Source of the DNA: Lacticaseibacillus porcinae
GTDB lineage: Bacteria > Bacillota > Bacilli > Lactobacillales > Lactobacillaceae
NCBI RefSeq assembly: GCF_003946305.1
Contig: NZ_RHNS01000002.1
Location: 124,001-188,000 of the forward strand
DNA length: 64,000 nt
Direction of reading: 5' to 3'
Below the pieces are notes generated by a model. The model made no database searches, was not told the origin of the DNA, and saw only the letters and a list, made by a program, of their open reading frames with translations. The position numbers and the translations under genes are program-made. Of the stretch, positions 53,258-61,963 are shown in pieces (the first letter of the stretch is position 1; each line of letters begins with the position of its first letter).

Positions 53258-53793
53258 CTGAGTTTTTGATTGCGACACATAACGTTGGTAAGTTCAACGA
53301 AATTGCCAAGTTGCTTGCGAACTTCGGGCACACAGCTGAGAAAATCGAAGCTGACTTGCCTGCAGAAGGGGATTTGGACTTGTTGACCAATGCCACTGCG
53401 AAAGCGCAAGCGACTCATCGCCTATATCCACATCAATATGTGTTAGGCGATGACTCGGGGTTATTTGTTGATGGCCATCCTGAATTATTTGGAGTGCATA
53501 CCGCTCGCCAACTGCCTCGCCATGAAACCAACGCTGCGTTATTCACGAAAATTCCGGCAGGCACTGCGGTGAGCTTGCGTTCAACTTTAGTCTTGATCAG
53601 TCCAAGCAATCGAGTCCAATCCGCAACCGGGCAATTGCAAGCAACCTTAACCGCTCCGCAAGGCCAAGCAGGTACTGGCTTTGATCAAGTGTTGATCCCA
53701 AAAGGAGAAGCCTTGACGTTAGCGCAAATGCCGCCAGCGATCCGCACACCTTATTTACCAAGGCAGCGTGCTTTGGTGCAGTTATTTGCTTGA
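53254..53793 (+). CDS. HAM1/RdgB-family NTP pyrophosphatase in the folate operon
   Basis: 179-aa homologue of the enzyme that removes non-canonical purine NTPs. ATHNVGKFNEI is the SHNxGK-type phosphate site and LGDDSGLFVD is the second motif. At the C-terminus the usual SHR base-recognition motif is replaced (RTPYLPRQRAL). It overlaps folC and lies 24 bases before folP. The operon has no Nudix FolQ, so this protein may remove pyrophosphate from dihydroneopterin triphosphate; that role is inferred from context. Xtp-like genes at this place are known in Lactobacillus. Confidence 0.85.
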   Translation: MTEFLIATHNVGKFNEIAKLLANFGHTAEKIEADLPAEGDLDLLTNATAKAQATHRLYPHQYVLGDDSGLFVDGHPELFGVHTARQLPRHETNAALFTKIPAGTAVSLRSTLVLISPSNRVQSATGQLQATLTAPQGQAGTGFDQVLIPKGEALTLAQMPPAIRTPYLPRQRALVQLFA

Positions 53794-53817
53794 CCCTAAC
53801 CTTTTGAGGAGGCTATC

Positions 53818-54939
53818 ATGAAAATTTCTGAATTCACGCTCACCCAAGGCAACACGTTAGCGACACAACAGCTTTATGTCTCTGCCCAGCGCCAACGACT
53901 CGTCGGCTTGCAATTCTACCCAGAAACTGAAGAAACTGAAACGTTACCGCAATTGCTGCGACACTTCGATGTGGTGCAAGTCGACAATCAAGCCGTCGTG
54001 CCGTTTACAGCGTTAACGCCTTTGACTAAGGCCTTTGCACAACGCGGTGATCAAACTGCTGTCGCTGATCTCAATGCGATCCATGACTCCCATCGTGTGT
54101 TTTGGCAAGCAGGGCGATTTAACTTTGACGTGACTGAAAAGCCATTGATCTACGGGATCTTAAATGTCTCACCAGATTCGTTTTATGATGGTGGTCGGTT
54201 TGTCGCATTTGATGATATGCAACAACAAGTGACCAAAATGGTCGATGCTGGTGTTGACGTGATCGAAATCGGCGGCCAAACCACCCGACCTGGCTTTACG
54301 GCAATCGATCCAGAAGTTGAATGGCAACGGGTGGCGCCGGTGATTGACTTTCTGACGAAGCACTTTCCGCATGTGCCACTGGCTTTGGATACCTATAAAT
54401 ACCCAGTGATGGCTAAAGCCGTTGAAGCTGGTGTCGATATCATCAACGATGTGAATGCTTTCGTCGATGATCCGCGGAAACTCAAGTTGATGGCAGACAG
54501 TGAAGTTGGGTTGTTGACGATGCACAGCAATCGCGACGTGGAATATACTGATCTTTCAACCGAAATGTTGGCGTTTTTCACGAAGAATCTCGATGATTTG
54601 GTTGCCGCAGGGATCAACCGCGACCGCATAGCCTTAGATCAAGGGATCGGCTATGCCAAAGTCGCTGATGGCCAACAAGATTACACCATGATGCGCAATA
54701 TCGAGTTACTCAATCAATTCCAGCGGCCGCTGATGATTGCAATTTCTCGTAAAGGCTTTGGGGCACAGCTATTCAACTTGCAAAAAGATGATCGCTTGGC
54801 GGTGACGTTGATCGCGGAATCAGCGATGTTTTTGCGCGGCGGCAACATTTTGCGGGTCCATGATATTGCTGAAACGGTTCAGTTGCGTAAAATGTTACAA
54901 GTGATCGAATCGGCTTACTGGTTACCCACTCAAGCCTAG
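53818..54939 (+). CDS. folP: Dihydropteroate synthase
   Basis: Joins p-aminobenzoate to the pterin pyrophosphate; the target of sulfonamides. 373 aa, longer than the usual 270-280 because of an N-terminal domain of about 110 residues of unknown role that is also found in other lactic acid bacteria. The TIM barrel starts with ILNVSPDSFYDGGRF and contains IEIGGQTTRPGF, the DTYKYPVMAKAVEAG strand and INDVNAF; the LDQGIGYAK and ISRKGF loops follow. GAGGAGG precedes ATG 53818. Last gene of the operon. Confidence 0.94.
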   Translation: MKISEFTLTQGNTLATQQLYVSAQRQRLVGLQFYPETEETETLPQLLRHFDVVQVDNQAVVPFTALTPLTKAFAQRGDQTAVADLNAIHDSHRVFWQAGRFNFDVTEKPLIYGILNVSPDSFYDGGRFVAFDDMQQQVTKMVDAGVDVIEIGGQTTRPGFTAIDPEVEWQRVAPVIDFLTKHFPHVPLALDTYKYPVMAKAVEAGVDIINDVNAFVDDPRKLKLMADSEVGLLTMHSNRDVEYTDLSTEMLAFFTKNLDDLVAAGINRDRIALDQGIGYAKVADGQQDYTMMRNIELLNQFQRPLMIAISRKGFGAQLFNLQKDDRLAVTLIAESAMFLRGGNILRVHDIAETVQLRKMLQVIESAYWLPTQA

Positions 54940-54947
54940 TTGATATG

Positions 54948-54986
54948 AAAATTCCGAAAACATCGATGTTTTCGGAATTTTTTTTG
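54948..54986 (+). terminator. Terminator of the folate operon
   Basis: Perfect AAATTCCGAAAACATC / GATGTTTTCGGAATTT palindromic stem with T8. Confidence 0.92.
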
Positions 54987-55013
54987 CGGTTTGGCGTCTA
55001 CGAGAGTAAAAAT

Positions 55014-55042
55014 TTGGTGACTTGACGACTTGCCATTATAAT
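55014..55042 (+). promoter_or_regulatory. Promoter of the 423-aa unknown gene
   Basis: TTGGTG (55014-55019), 17-base spacer, consensus TATAAT (55037-55042). Confidence 0.6.
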
Positions 55043-55073
55043 AAAGGTATCTCAAGGGAAATGAGGCGAGTTG

Positions 55074-56345
55074 ATGAGACGCGACTTAGATACTGCGATG
55101 GTTGAAAACCTCGCAACTTTCCGTGAGGAACCCGAATATGCTGCACTGAGCACCCTTTATTCCGTGCAGATCATTGATATGACACTTTCAGCTTTTGTAT
55201 TGGTGGTGACGTCAACAACAGAGCAGCCGCCAATCGCGTGGCATGATGTCAAGCTGATTTTAGCGGCTTTGGTTTTACAGTTACCGAACAATAGTCAAAA
55301 AAGTACAACCTTTATGATCATCAGTGCTTATTTGCGGTGGCTGTTGCCGACCCGTGTGGATCTAGATGAGGGTTTAACGCAGGTGATCCAAGATCAACGG
55401 TTGCGTTTGCCACATTTAGGGCTGGTGATCCCGCAATTACAACGCGATCACTTAAATGCTTGGCATCAAAGCCGATTGCAATTGTGTTGGGAGACGTTTG
55501 GCCAAATACGTGCACCGTTGACCATCGCCTCTGTCGACCCGATGTTTGCACGTCGCGTCGACGTCGCTTTGGTGGCGAAAATGTATTTGGAAGGTCGCCA
55601 AACCGTGCAACATTTTACCCCAGAAGTGTTGCAGCATGTGTTGCTAGGCGGGATGATCTTTGATGCCGAATTTTTACCCACTGAGTATCCCGCAGTGTTG
55701 AATTATTTAACCCAGCTATTTGCGGTATTACCGATTCCCCAAGCCGCGCAACTGCTAGCAGTGATCCCCAAAGTTCGCCCTTATGTCTTGAATGCCGTTC
55801 ACGATAAAAAGTGGTTCTCGACCAATAAGCGCCAGTGGCTGGTGAAACAAAGTCGGATGCGTCAAGCGCGGCATTTGTTGACGGTGCGGGAAGAGGCAGA
55901 AAAGCGTGGGATCAAAATCGTTGGGACGGCCAAACGTTGGCGACTACAGTTAGAATCTGTTGAATCGTTTGACCATGTGGATAAAATCGCTGACCAACAC
56001 TGGCATGCTAACAATGCGGGACGTGCTCGCAAGGCATTGCTGCCAACCGTGAAGGCAATGCCAGATTCACAATTTCCTGGTCGGATCAATTTACCAGCAG
56101 CGATGGCTGGTGCGTTGTTATTAGGAGATCTGATGTATGCCAAACATCTCCAAAGCTTGCGCTATTGGCAACCAGATGCTTTAGAAGATGTGTTGTTGAC
56201 GATCACGCATCCGCTGCATCAACACACCAAAGGCGACTTTTGCCAGTTCACACGACAATTGCTCGAGGCGCTGGAGGACACTTGGTCGTCGGACCACGAT
56301 CACGCGTTGATCGCAGTTGTTGATCATTTGTTGACGCAACTTTAA
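55074..56345 (+). CDS. Unknown protein, 423 aa
   Basis: Not recognised. ATG 55074 follows GAGG; a TTG at 55071 is also possible. It has no signal peptide and no clear membrane segment. It is largely helical, Leu-rich and His/Trp-containing, with a basic middle (KKWFSTNKRQWLVKQSRMR, about 252-270). No enzyme motif is visible. It has its own promoter and a strong hairpin after it, so it stands alone. The frame is long and codon use is like its neighbours, which supports a real gene. Confidence 0.72.
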   Translation: MRRDLDTAMVENLATFREEPEYAALSTLYSVQIIDMTLSAFVLVVTSTTEQPPIAWHDVKLILAALVLQLPNNSQKSTTFMIISAYLRWLLPTRVDLDEGLTQVIQDQRLRLPHLGLVIPQLQRDHLNAWHQSRLQLCWETFGQIRAPLTIASVDPMFARRVDVALVAKMYLEGRQTVQHFTPEVLQHVLLGGMIFDAEFLPTEYPAVLNYLTQLFAVLPIPQAAQLLAVIPKVRPYVLNAVHDKKWFSTNKRQWLVKQSRMRQARHLLTVREEAEKRGIKIVGTAKRWRLQLESVESFDHVDKIADQHWHANNAGRARKALLPTVKAMPDSQFPGRINLPAAMAGALLLGDLMYAKHLQSLRYWQPDALEDVLLTITHPLHQHTKGDFCQFTRQLLEALEDTWSSDHDHALIAVVDHLLTQL

Positions 56346-56359
56346 TCACATCCATACAA

Positions 56360-56391
56360 ATGGGCTCAAACCGTTATTGGTTTGAGCCCAT
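56360..56391. terminator. Strong hairpin between convergent genes
   Basis: Perfect 13-bp ATGGGCTCAAACC / GGTTTGAGCCCAT stem. Neither side has a real T run, so it may act as a weak bidirectional terminator. Confidence 0.55.
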
Positions 56392-56400
56392 GTTGTTGAG

Positions 56401-57777
56401 TTAAGGTTTTGCGTGGCGGAACCCGTAAGCGAAGTAGACGACCATCCCAAAAGCAAACCAGATCAAACTCATGATCCAGGTTTCTGCACTGAGTTGACTC
56501 ATCAGCAACAAGCAAAATAAAAAGCTGATGATCGGGACGACGGGGTAACCTGGGACTTTGAAGCCGGCGTTATCTATTTTTTCATGCTTCCGTAAGGGAA
56601 TGATCCCGATAGACACAAAAGCAAAAGCAATCAGCGTTCCGATATTGACCAAGTTGACTAACTGCGTCAACGGCACCAACCCACCCATGATTGCAATGAT
56701 CAATGTGACTGTCCATAAGGCGTTGAGTGGCAGTTGATGGGTGACTTTCCCAAACCAGCGCGGCAATAAGCGGTCGCGGCCGATTGCATACACTAAGCGG
56801 CTGGAAGAATAAATCATTGTCACCATCATGGTAAACATCCCAGCCAATGCACCTAATGCGATGATGCCAGAAAGTTTTGGTTGATGGATCACATTCAAGG
56901 CAAAAGATACCGGATCGGCAACATCTAAGCGGGTGTATTTGACGATCCCAGTTAAGACGATCGCGACTAACACGTAGAGGATCGTTGCGACGATCAAGGT
57001 ACCGATGATCCCGCGTGGTAAGGTTTTTTGTGGCTTTTTGACTTCAGGGGCGGAAGCTGACACTGCATCAAAGCCGAGATAAGCGAAGAACACTGTGGAT
57101 GCTCCAGCTAAAATGCCTTTGGTCCCAAAAGGTAAATAAGGGTGCCAGTTGGCTGGTTTAATATAAAAAGCCCCGACTAACACGAATAAAATAATGATCC
57201 CAAGCTTCACCACGACCATGGCCCGGTTGACTGCCATTGATGTTTGCATCCCGCGTGATAACATTAACCCGATCAACAACACCACGATCACGGCAATCAA
57301 ATTGATGTACGTGCCATGCGCTGGATCAAAGGCACCGGTGATGGCTTTAGGAATGTGTAAGCCGAACCCGCCGATGAAACTTTGGAAATATGCCGCAAAG
57401 CTGGTGGAAACTGCAGCAACGGCCAACATGTATTCCAAAATCAACGCCCAGCCAATGATCCAACCAAAGATCTGACCAAAGACGATGTTCCCATATGCAT
57501 ATGCAGAGCCAGCGACTGGTAATGCGGAAGCGAACTCGGCATAACACATCGCGGCTAACGAGCAAACAACTGCTGCTAAGATGAAGGCCAAGGTGATCCC
57601 AGGACCTGAAGTAGTCGCCGCGACGGTGCCTGGTAAGATGAAGATCCCAGTGCCGATCACTGCACCGATCCCTAACGCAATCAAGTCGCGAGTGGTCAAG
57701 GTGCGAGCTAATTGATGATCAGCGTTTAATGTTTGGTCAAGATCCGGTTTTGCCACAAGGCGCTGCCAAAAACTCAT
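56401..57777 (-). CDS. APC-family amino acid permease
   Basis: 458-aa transporter with about 12 membrane helices. The first helix carries GIGAVIGTGIFILPG, the substrate-binding GTG loop of the family, and FFAYLGFDAVSASAPE is the helix-6 motif. It resembles YfnA/CAT-type cationic or branched-chain amino acid permeases; the substrate is not certain. AAAGGAG precedes ATG 57777 (minus strand). It lies 18 bases after plsC in the same direction and is probably cotranscribed. Confidence 0.9.
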   Translation of the reverse strand: MSFWQRLVAKPDLDQTLNADHQLARTLTTRDLIALGIGAVIGTGIFILPGTVAATTSGPGITLAFILAAVVCSLAAMCYAEFASALPVAGSAYAYGNIVFGQIFGWIIGWALILEYMLAVAAVSTSFAAYFQSFIGGFGLHIPKAITGAFDPAHGTYINLIAVIVVLLIGLMLSRGMQTSMAVNRAMVVVKLGIIILFVLVGAFYIKPANWHPYLPFGTKGILAGASTVFFAYLGFDAVSASAPEVKKPQKTLPRGIIGTLIVATILYVLVAIVLTGIVKYTRLDVADPVSFALNVIHQPKLSGIIALGALAGMFTMMVTMIYSSSRLVYAIGRDRLLPRWFGKVTHQLPLNALWTVTLIIAIMGGLVPLTQLVNLVNIGTLIAFAFVSIGIIPLRKHEKIDNAGFKVPGYPVVPIISFLFCLLLMSQLSAETWIMSLIWFAFGMVVYFAYGFRHAKP

Positions 57778-57795
57778 GAGAAAAAAGACTCCTTT

Positions 57796-58449
57796 TTATT
57801 TCAGCTTACCTGAGGCTTTTTCAGCGAGGTATTTGCTTTCGTCAGGGACATATTTGAACGTTGGATCGATTTCACGATCTAATTGATCAAACGCTGCTTG
57901 CATTTGATCACCGATTTGAACGGTGACGTCATCCGTCAACTTGCCAGCAGGCACCGTGATCGGTTCACCAAAGCGCACCGTCACACGTTTGCGTTTGAAC
58001 AAGCCAGAGAATTTCACTGGGCCTTGATAAACTGCAGGGACGATCGGGACTTTGGCGAGTTTGGCGATCAGCATCGCCCCACCTTTAAGTTCGGAGGAGT
58101 AGCGTGTGCCGCTAGGGAAAATGATCACCCCAAGGTCTTGTTTTTTAAGCATTTTGACCGGGGTTTTGATCACTGATGGACCAGGATGCGCACGATCAAC
58201 GCCAAAAGCATTGGCGTGTACCAAGATCCAGCGCAAAATTGGGTTATGAAATAATTCTTGTTTGGCCATGAAGCCAAATTTACGCGGAGAAGCCGCCACT
58301 GCAAAGTAAATCGGATCCCACCAAGTGCGGTGCGGGCCTACTAAGACGTAAGGGCCGTCAGGTAACACTTCTTTATTTTCGTAATGAGCGTTGCCGTTGA
58401 TCACCAGTAAAATGAAGCGGGCGACAACACGAATAAATGAATAGAACAT
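57796..58449 (-). CDS. plsC: 1-acyl-sn-glycerol-3-phosphate acyltransferase
   Basis: Adds the second acyl chain to make phosphatidic acid at the membrane. 217 aa with an N-terminal hydrophobic stretch (VVARFILLVIN). The catalytic HX4D is HRTWWD in VGPHRTWWDPIYF. Motif III is IIFPSGTRY, with Ser where FPEGTRS has Glu, and VPIVPAVYQG follows. ATG 58449 (minus strand) has AAGGGAGC upstream; the frame back to 58485 crosses the promoter. A TATAAT with extended TGG (58490-58485, minus) lies just before it. Confidence 0.88.
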   Translation of the reverse strand: MFYSFIRVVARFILLVINGNAHYENKEVLPDGPYVLVGPHRTWWDPIYFAVAASPRKFGFMAKQELFHNPILRWILVHANAFGVDRAHPGPSVIKTPVKMLKKQDLGVIIFPSGTRYSSELKGGAMLIAKLAKVPIVPAVYQGPVKFSGLFKRKRVTVRFGEPITVPAGKLTDDVTVQIGDQMQAAFDQLDREIDPTFKYVPDESKYLAEKASGKLK

Positions 58450-58484
58450 TTGCTTGCTCCCTTCTAAGGCAGATAGCCGAAACA

Positions 58485-58493
58485 ATTATACCA
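58485..58493 (-). promoter_or_regulatory. Extended -10 promoter of plsC and the permease
   Basis: TGG-TATAAT on the minus strand (hexamer 58490-58485), 36 bases before plsC. Confidence 0.55.
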
Positions 58494-58515
58494 TGCCATT
58501 AACTACGGCGCTAAT

Positions 58516-59532
58516 TTAGTGGATTATCACCACTTTACCTTGCGCGTGGCCAGATTCAACGTAATCCAGCGCCGCTTGCGTATCTTCGAAATCGAATTTG
58601 CGATCGATGGTGATGGGGATATGACGCGCTTGCATCAATGCTGCAATGATTTGCAGTTGCTTACCACTTGATTTGGCCAACATGAAACGATACCAAATAT
58701 GTTGTTTGCGGGCTAGGCGCGTATGTTTGGCACTAACCAACTTTAAAAGTACGCGCTTCAAGCCATTCAAGTGATAATAGGCGCCTTGATCGGCGATGAA
58801 TCGTGCTTCTGGTATTGCATTTAATGAAACCAAACGGCCATTTGGTTTGATCAGTGCAAAACTTGCGAGTAAGTCGTCACCGCCTCTGGTATCAAAAATC
58901 GCATCAAATTGAGGTTGCGTTGACAACGCGTGGCCATCATGATAATCCAATACGACATCGGCGCCGAGCTGTTGTAGTCGGGCGAAGTTTTTGGGACTGG
59001 CAGTGGTCGTCACCCGCGCGCCCAAGGCTTTAGCCATGGGGATGGCGATGCTGCCGATGCCACCAGAACCGCCTGGGATCAAGACGGACTGGCCAGGTTT
59101 GAGCTGTAAGTTGTCATGTAACGCTTGATAACTAGTTAACGCCACTAACGGCACTGCTGCGGCTTGTTCAAAGGACCATGCTGTCGGTATTTCGGCAATG
59201 TATTTGGTGTTCACACAGACAAAATCGGCAAAACTGCCGATATGCCAATCCTCTAATTTACCAAATACGCGCTGTCCAACGGTAAAATCAGTGACGTTGG
59301 TGCCGACTGCCGTCACCACGCCAGCGAAGTCGTGACCAGTGGCAGCGGGATGTTTTTCTGGTAATAAGAAACGCAAGTCACCGTTGCGTTTTTTAATGTC
59401 GACGGGATTGACACTAGCGGCTTTGATTTGAACCAGAACTTCGTTAGCCGCAGGTGTAGGAATCGCGACTTGATGTTTGGCGAAGGGGTGTTTGCCATAA
59501 CGGTCGAACATGAAGCTGGTCATTTTAGGCAT
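58516..59532 (-). CDS. Zinc-free NADPH:quinone-type oxidoreductase (MDR family)
   Basis: 338-aa medium-chain dehydrogenase. Nucleotide loop IPGGSGGIGSIA (about 149-160), HPAATGHDFAGVV near the start and FGKLEDWHIGSFADF are typical of zinc-free quinone reductases; the zinc ligands of true alcohol dehydrogenases are absent. ATG 59532 (minus) has GGAGG six bases away. It overlaps the end of the ArsR gene by eight bases, so the two are coupled and the regulator probably controls this reductase in response to reactive electrophiles or metals. Confidence 0.87.
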   Translation of the reverse strand: MPKMTSFMFDRYGKHPFAKHQVAIPTPAANEVLVQIKAASVNPVDIKKRNGDLRFLLPEKHPAATGHDFAGVVTAVGTNVTDFTVGQRVFGKLEDWHIGSFADFVCVNTKYIAEIPTAWSFEQAAAVPLVALTSYQALHDNLQLKPGQSVLIPGGSGGIGSIAIPMAKALGARVTTTASPKNFARLQQLGADVVLDYHDGHALSTQPQFDAIFDTRGGDDLLASFALIKPNGRLVSLNAIPEARFIADQGAYYHLNGLKRVLLKLVSAKHTRLARKQHIWYRFMLAKSSGKQLQIIAALMQARHIPITIDRKFDFEDTQAALDYVESGHAQGKVVIIH

Positions 59533-59833
59533 GTTGCGCCTCCTTTAAAGCATCGAGTAAGTGTTGCATTGCGTCGAGTTGGGTGAATACGCTGGGATAA
59601 TAAAAATGTTTGGTCCCGACTTTTTCCATGCGGACTAATTGCGCGTCACGCAAGATTTTCAGGTGATGCGATACTGCTGGCCGCGATAAGTTGACGGCTT
59701 GGGTTAAATCACCGACACGCAGGCCTGATTCACAACCATGTTCTAACATCGCTGAGATGATGGCTTGGCGACTGGGATCACCTAAAGCAACTAAGGTGGT
59801 TTGCGCTGATCGAAATTCACTTAATAATGTCAT
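59525..59833 (-). CDS. ArsR-family transcriptional regulator
   Basis: 102-aa winged-helix regulator: LGDPSRQAIISAML and LTQAVNLSRPAVSHHLKILR are the ArsR DNA-binding segment. No CxCxxC metal site is seen, so it may respond to something other than metal. ATG 59833 (minus) follows GGAGG. First gene of a two-gene operon with the oxidoreductase, divergent from the EF-G-like gene at 59979. Confidence 0.87.
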   Translation of the reverse strand: MTLLSEFRSAQTTLVALGDPSRQAIISAMLEHGCESGLRVGDLTQAVNLSRPAVSHHLKILRDAQLVRMEKVGTKHFYYPSVFTQLDAMQHLLDALKEAQHA

Positions 59834-59978
59834 TGTTTCCTCCGTTTAAGCTGATGAACCGATGATACGCCTTTGGGTGAAGGTGTGCCATATCGGGAAA
59901 GAAAATCGAGACGATTGGCACATTCTCTGCTTCGGCGGTACTATATAAATAGAAGCTTAGTGAAATTCGAGGAACAAG

Positions 59979-61916
59979 ATGAAAACTTTTGGGATCGTCG
60001 CGCATGTGGATGCCGGCAAAACAACCCTTTCAGAAGCCCTACTTTATCAAAGTGGTCAACTGCGGACACTTGGTCGCGTGGACAATCAAGATACCTTTTT
60101 AGACCCAGACGCTTTGGAACAAGCCCGTGGGATCACGATTTTTTCTCATGCGGCGCAATTTAAGTTAGGGGATGCGCCAGCAACCCTATTGGATACACCA
60201 GGACATTTGGATTTTGCGGCGCAAGTGGAACAAGTTTTAGACGTATTGGACTACGCCATTTTAGTAGTGGCAGGCAATGCACCACTTTCTGGCCACACCC
60301 GCACGCTTTGGCAATTATTGCAAAAATATCAAGTCCCGACGTTTATTTTCGTCAACAAAATGGATGCCGTTGGGGCAGACGCTGATAAAACGTTAAAGAG
60401 CTTACAACAAGATCTAGATGCTGGATGTTTGCCATTAGCACAACTAGATGATGACGCCAAAGAAGCCATCGCCGTATTAGATGATGACGTGTTGCAAGCT
60501 TATCTCGATTCTGGTGACTTACCTTTGGCCACCATTCAGCACTTGATCGCTAAACGTCAACTTTTCCCTGTGTATTTTGGGGCGGCGCTGAAACTCGATG
60601 GGGTATCGGCATTACTTGATGGCTTATCGACTTATACTGTCGAAACGCCAGCGCGTCCAGAGTTTTCTGCCCGGGTGTTTAAAATTACGTATGATGCAGG
60701 CGTTCGGTTAACTTGGTTGCGGGTATTAGGCGGCAAGCTTGTCCCCAAACAAATGCTAGGCGAAGAACAAATCAATCAACTGCGCGTTTATAACGGTACA
60801 AAATTTACCGTCGCTAATCAAATCAACGCAGGTGAAGTATGTGCGATCCCGAATTTACAAAATACTCGCGCTGGCATGGGTCTAGGCAGTTTACCTGATG
60901 CGCCAAGTCCGGTGCTACAGCCAGTGTTGAGTTATGCGTTAGACCCTCTGGAAGAAGACCTGCACGCTTGCCTGCAAGCCATGCAAGAACTCGGGGATGA
61001 AGATCCGCAATTACATGTCACTTGGTCTAAGACGTTACAAGAAATTCGGTTGCAAGTGATGGGGCCGATCCAAATTGAAATTTTGACGGCGTTGTTGCAT
61101 GACCGCTTTCATTTAACCGTTCAGTTCGTTGCCGGTGGTGTGTTATATCGCGAAACTGTGGATCAAGTGGTAGAAGGCGTCGGCCATTTTGAACCGTTGC
61201 GGCATTATGCAGAGGTCCACTTGCGCATCGCGCCAGGCCAACTTGGCAGCGGCTTAGTGTTTGACAGTGCCTGCTCACCTGATGTGTTGACGCAAAATTT
61301 TCAACATCAAATCTTAACGGCTTTGCAAGCCAAAACCCAACTTGGCGTTTTGATTGGCGCACCATTGACGGACTTGCACGTCACCTTGATCTCAGGACGT
61401 GCGAGTGTGAAGCATTCGGTTGGCGGCGACTTTCGACAAGCCGCTTGGCGAGCATTGCGGCAAGGGTTGATGATGTTGCACGACCATGGCGATGTGTTGC
61501 TGGAGCCTTGGTATCGCTTTGAGTTGGTGGTTCCAACCGAAAACATCGGTCGCGCCATGACAGACATTCAACGGATGCAAGGGGAATTCGGTCAACCTGA
61601 ACAAAATGGGGAATTGACCCGCTTGACTGGGACTGCGCCAGTTAGTGAAATGCAAGACTATGCCACTGAATTGCGTGGGTATGCGCATGGCTTAGGCCAG
61701 TTGAGTTTGGTGCCTGATGGCTATCGTCCGGCGCATGATCAAGAGGCAGTCGTCACTGAACGCGCATACGATGCGAAAGCTGATGTTGAAAATACACCAG
61801 ATTCAGTATTTTGTGCGCATGGTGCTGGCTATCCAGTTGCTTGGCATGAAGTGCCTGATATGGCGCATGTCCCATACCTTGATCATGATGCATTGACTCA
61901 ACTCACAGTGAAATGA
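59979..61916 (+). CDS. EF-G-like translational GTPase of the Tet(M)/ribosomal-protection family
   Basis: 645-aa five-domain GTPase. G1 AHVDAGKTT, G2 RGITI, G3 DTPGH and G4 NKMD lie in the first 135 residues; domains II-V follow. Length and order match Tet(M)/Tet(O)/Tet(W), slightly longer than EF-G-like housekeeping forms are short of. It is a plain chromosomal gene with no transposon signs, so a tetracycline-resistance role is not shown. A ribosome site GAGGAAC precedes ATG 59979. It is divergent from the ArsR gene and ends at a bidirectional terminator. Confidence 0.85.
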   Translation: MKTFGIVAHVDAGKTTLSEALLYQSGQLRTLGRVDNQDTFLDPDALEQARGITIFSHAAQFKLGDAPATLLDTPGHLDFAAQVEQVLDVLDYAILVVAGNAPLSGHTRTLWQLLQKYQVPTFIFVNKMDAVGADADKTLKSLQQDLDAGCLPLAQLDDDAKEAIAVLDDDVLQAYLDSGDLPLATIQHLIAKRQLFPVYFGAALKLDGVSALLDGLSTYTVETPARPEFSARVFKITYDAGVRLTWLRVLGGKLVPKQMLGEEQINQLRVYNGTKFTVANQINAGEVCAIPNLQNTRAGMGLGSLPDAPSPVLQPVLSYALDPLEEDLHACLQAMQELGDEDPQLHVTWSKTLQEIRLQVMGPIQIEILTALLHDRFHLTVQFVAGGVLYRETVDQVVEGVGHFEPLRHYAEVHLRIAPGQLGSGLVFDSACSPDVLTQNFQHQILTALQAKTQLGVLIGAPLTDLHVTLISGRASVKHSVGGDFRQAAWRALRQGLMMLHDHGDVLLEPWYRFELVVPTENIGRAMTDIQRMQGEFGQPEQNGELTRLTGTAPVSEMQDYATELRGYAHGLGQLSLVPDGYRPAHDQEAVVTERAYDAKADVENTPDSVFCAHGAGYPVAWHEVPDMAHVPYLDHDALTQLTVK

Positions 61917-61920
61917 ATTC

Positions 61921-61960
61921 AAAAATTGCCTGCAAGCTTGACGACTTGCAGGCAATTTTT
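61921..61960. terminator. Bidirectional terminator between the GTPase and MFS genes
   Basis: AAAATTGCCTGCAAG / CTTGCAGGCAATTTT perfect stem; A-rich on the left and T-rich on the right serve both strands. Confidence 0.88.
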
Positions 61961-61963
61961 CAA

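Noticed and set aside
59979-61916. Acquired tetracycline resistance gene
   Set aside because: Family resemblance alone does not show resistance, and no transposon or plasmid sign is nearby.
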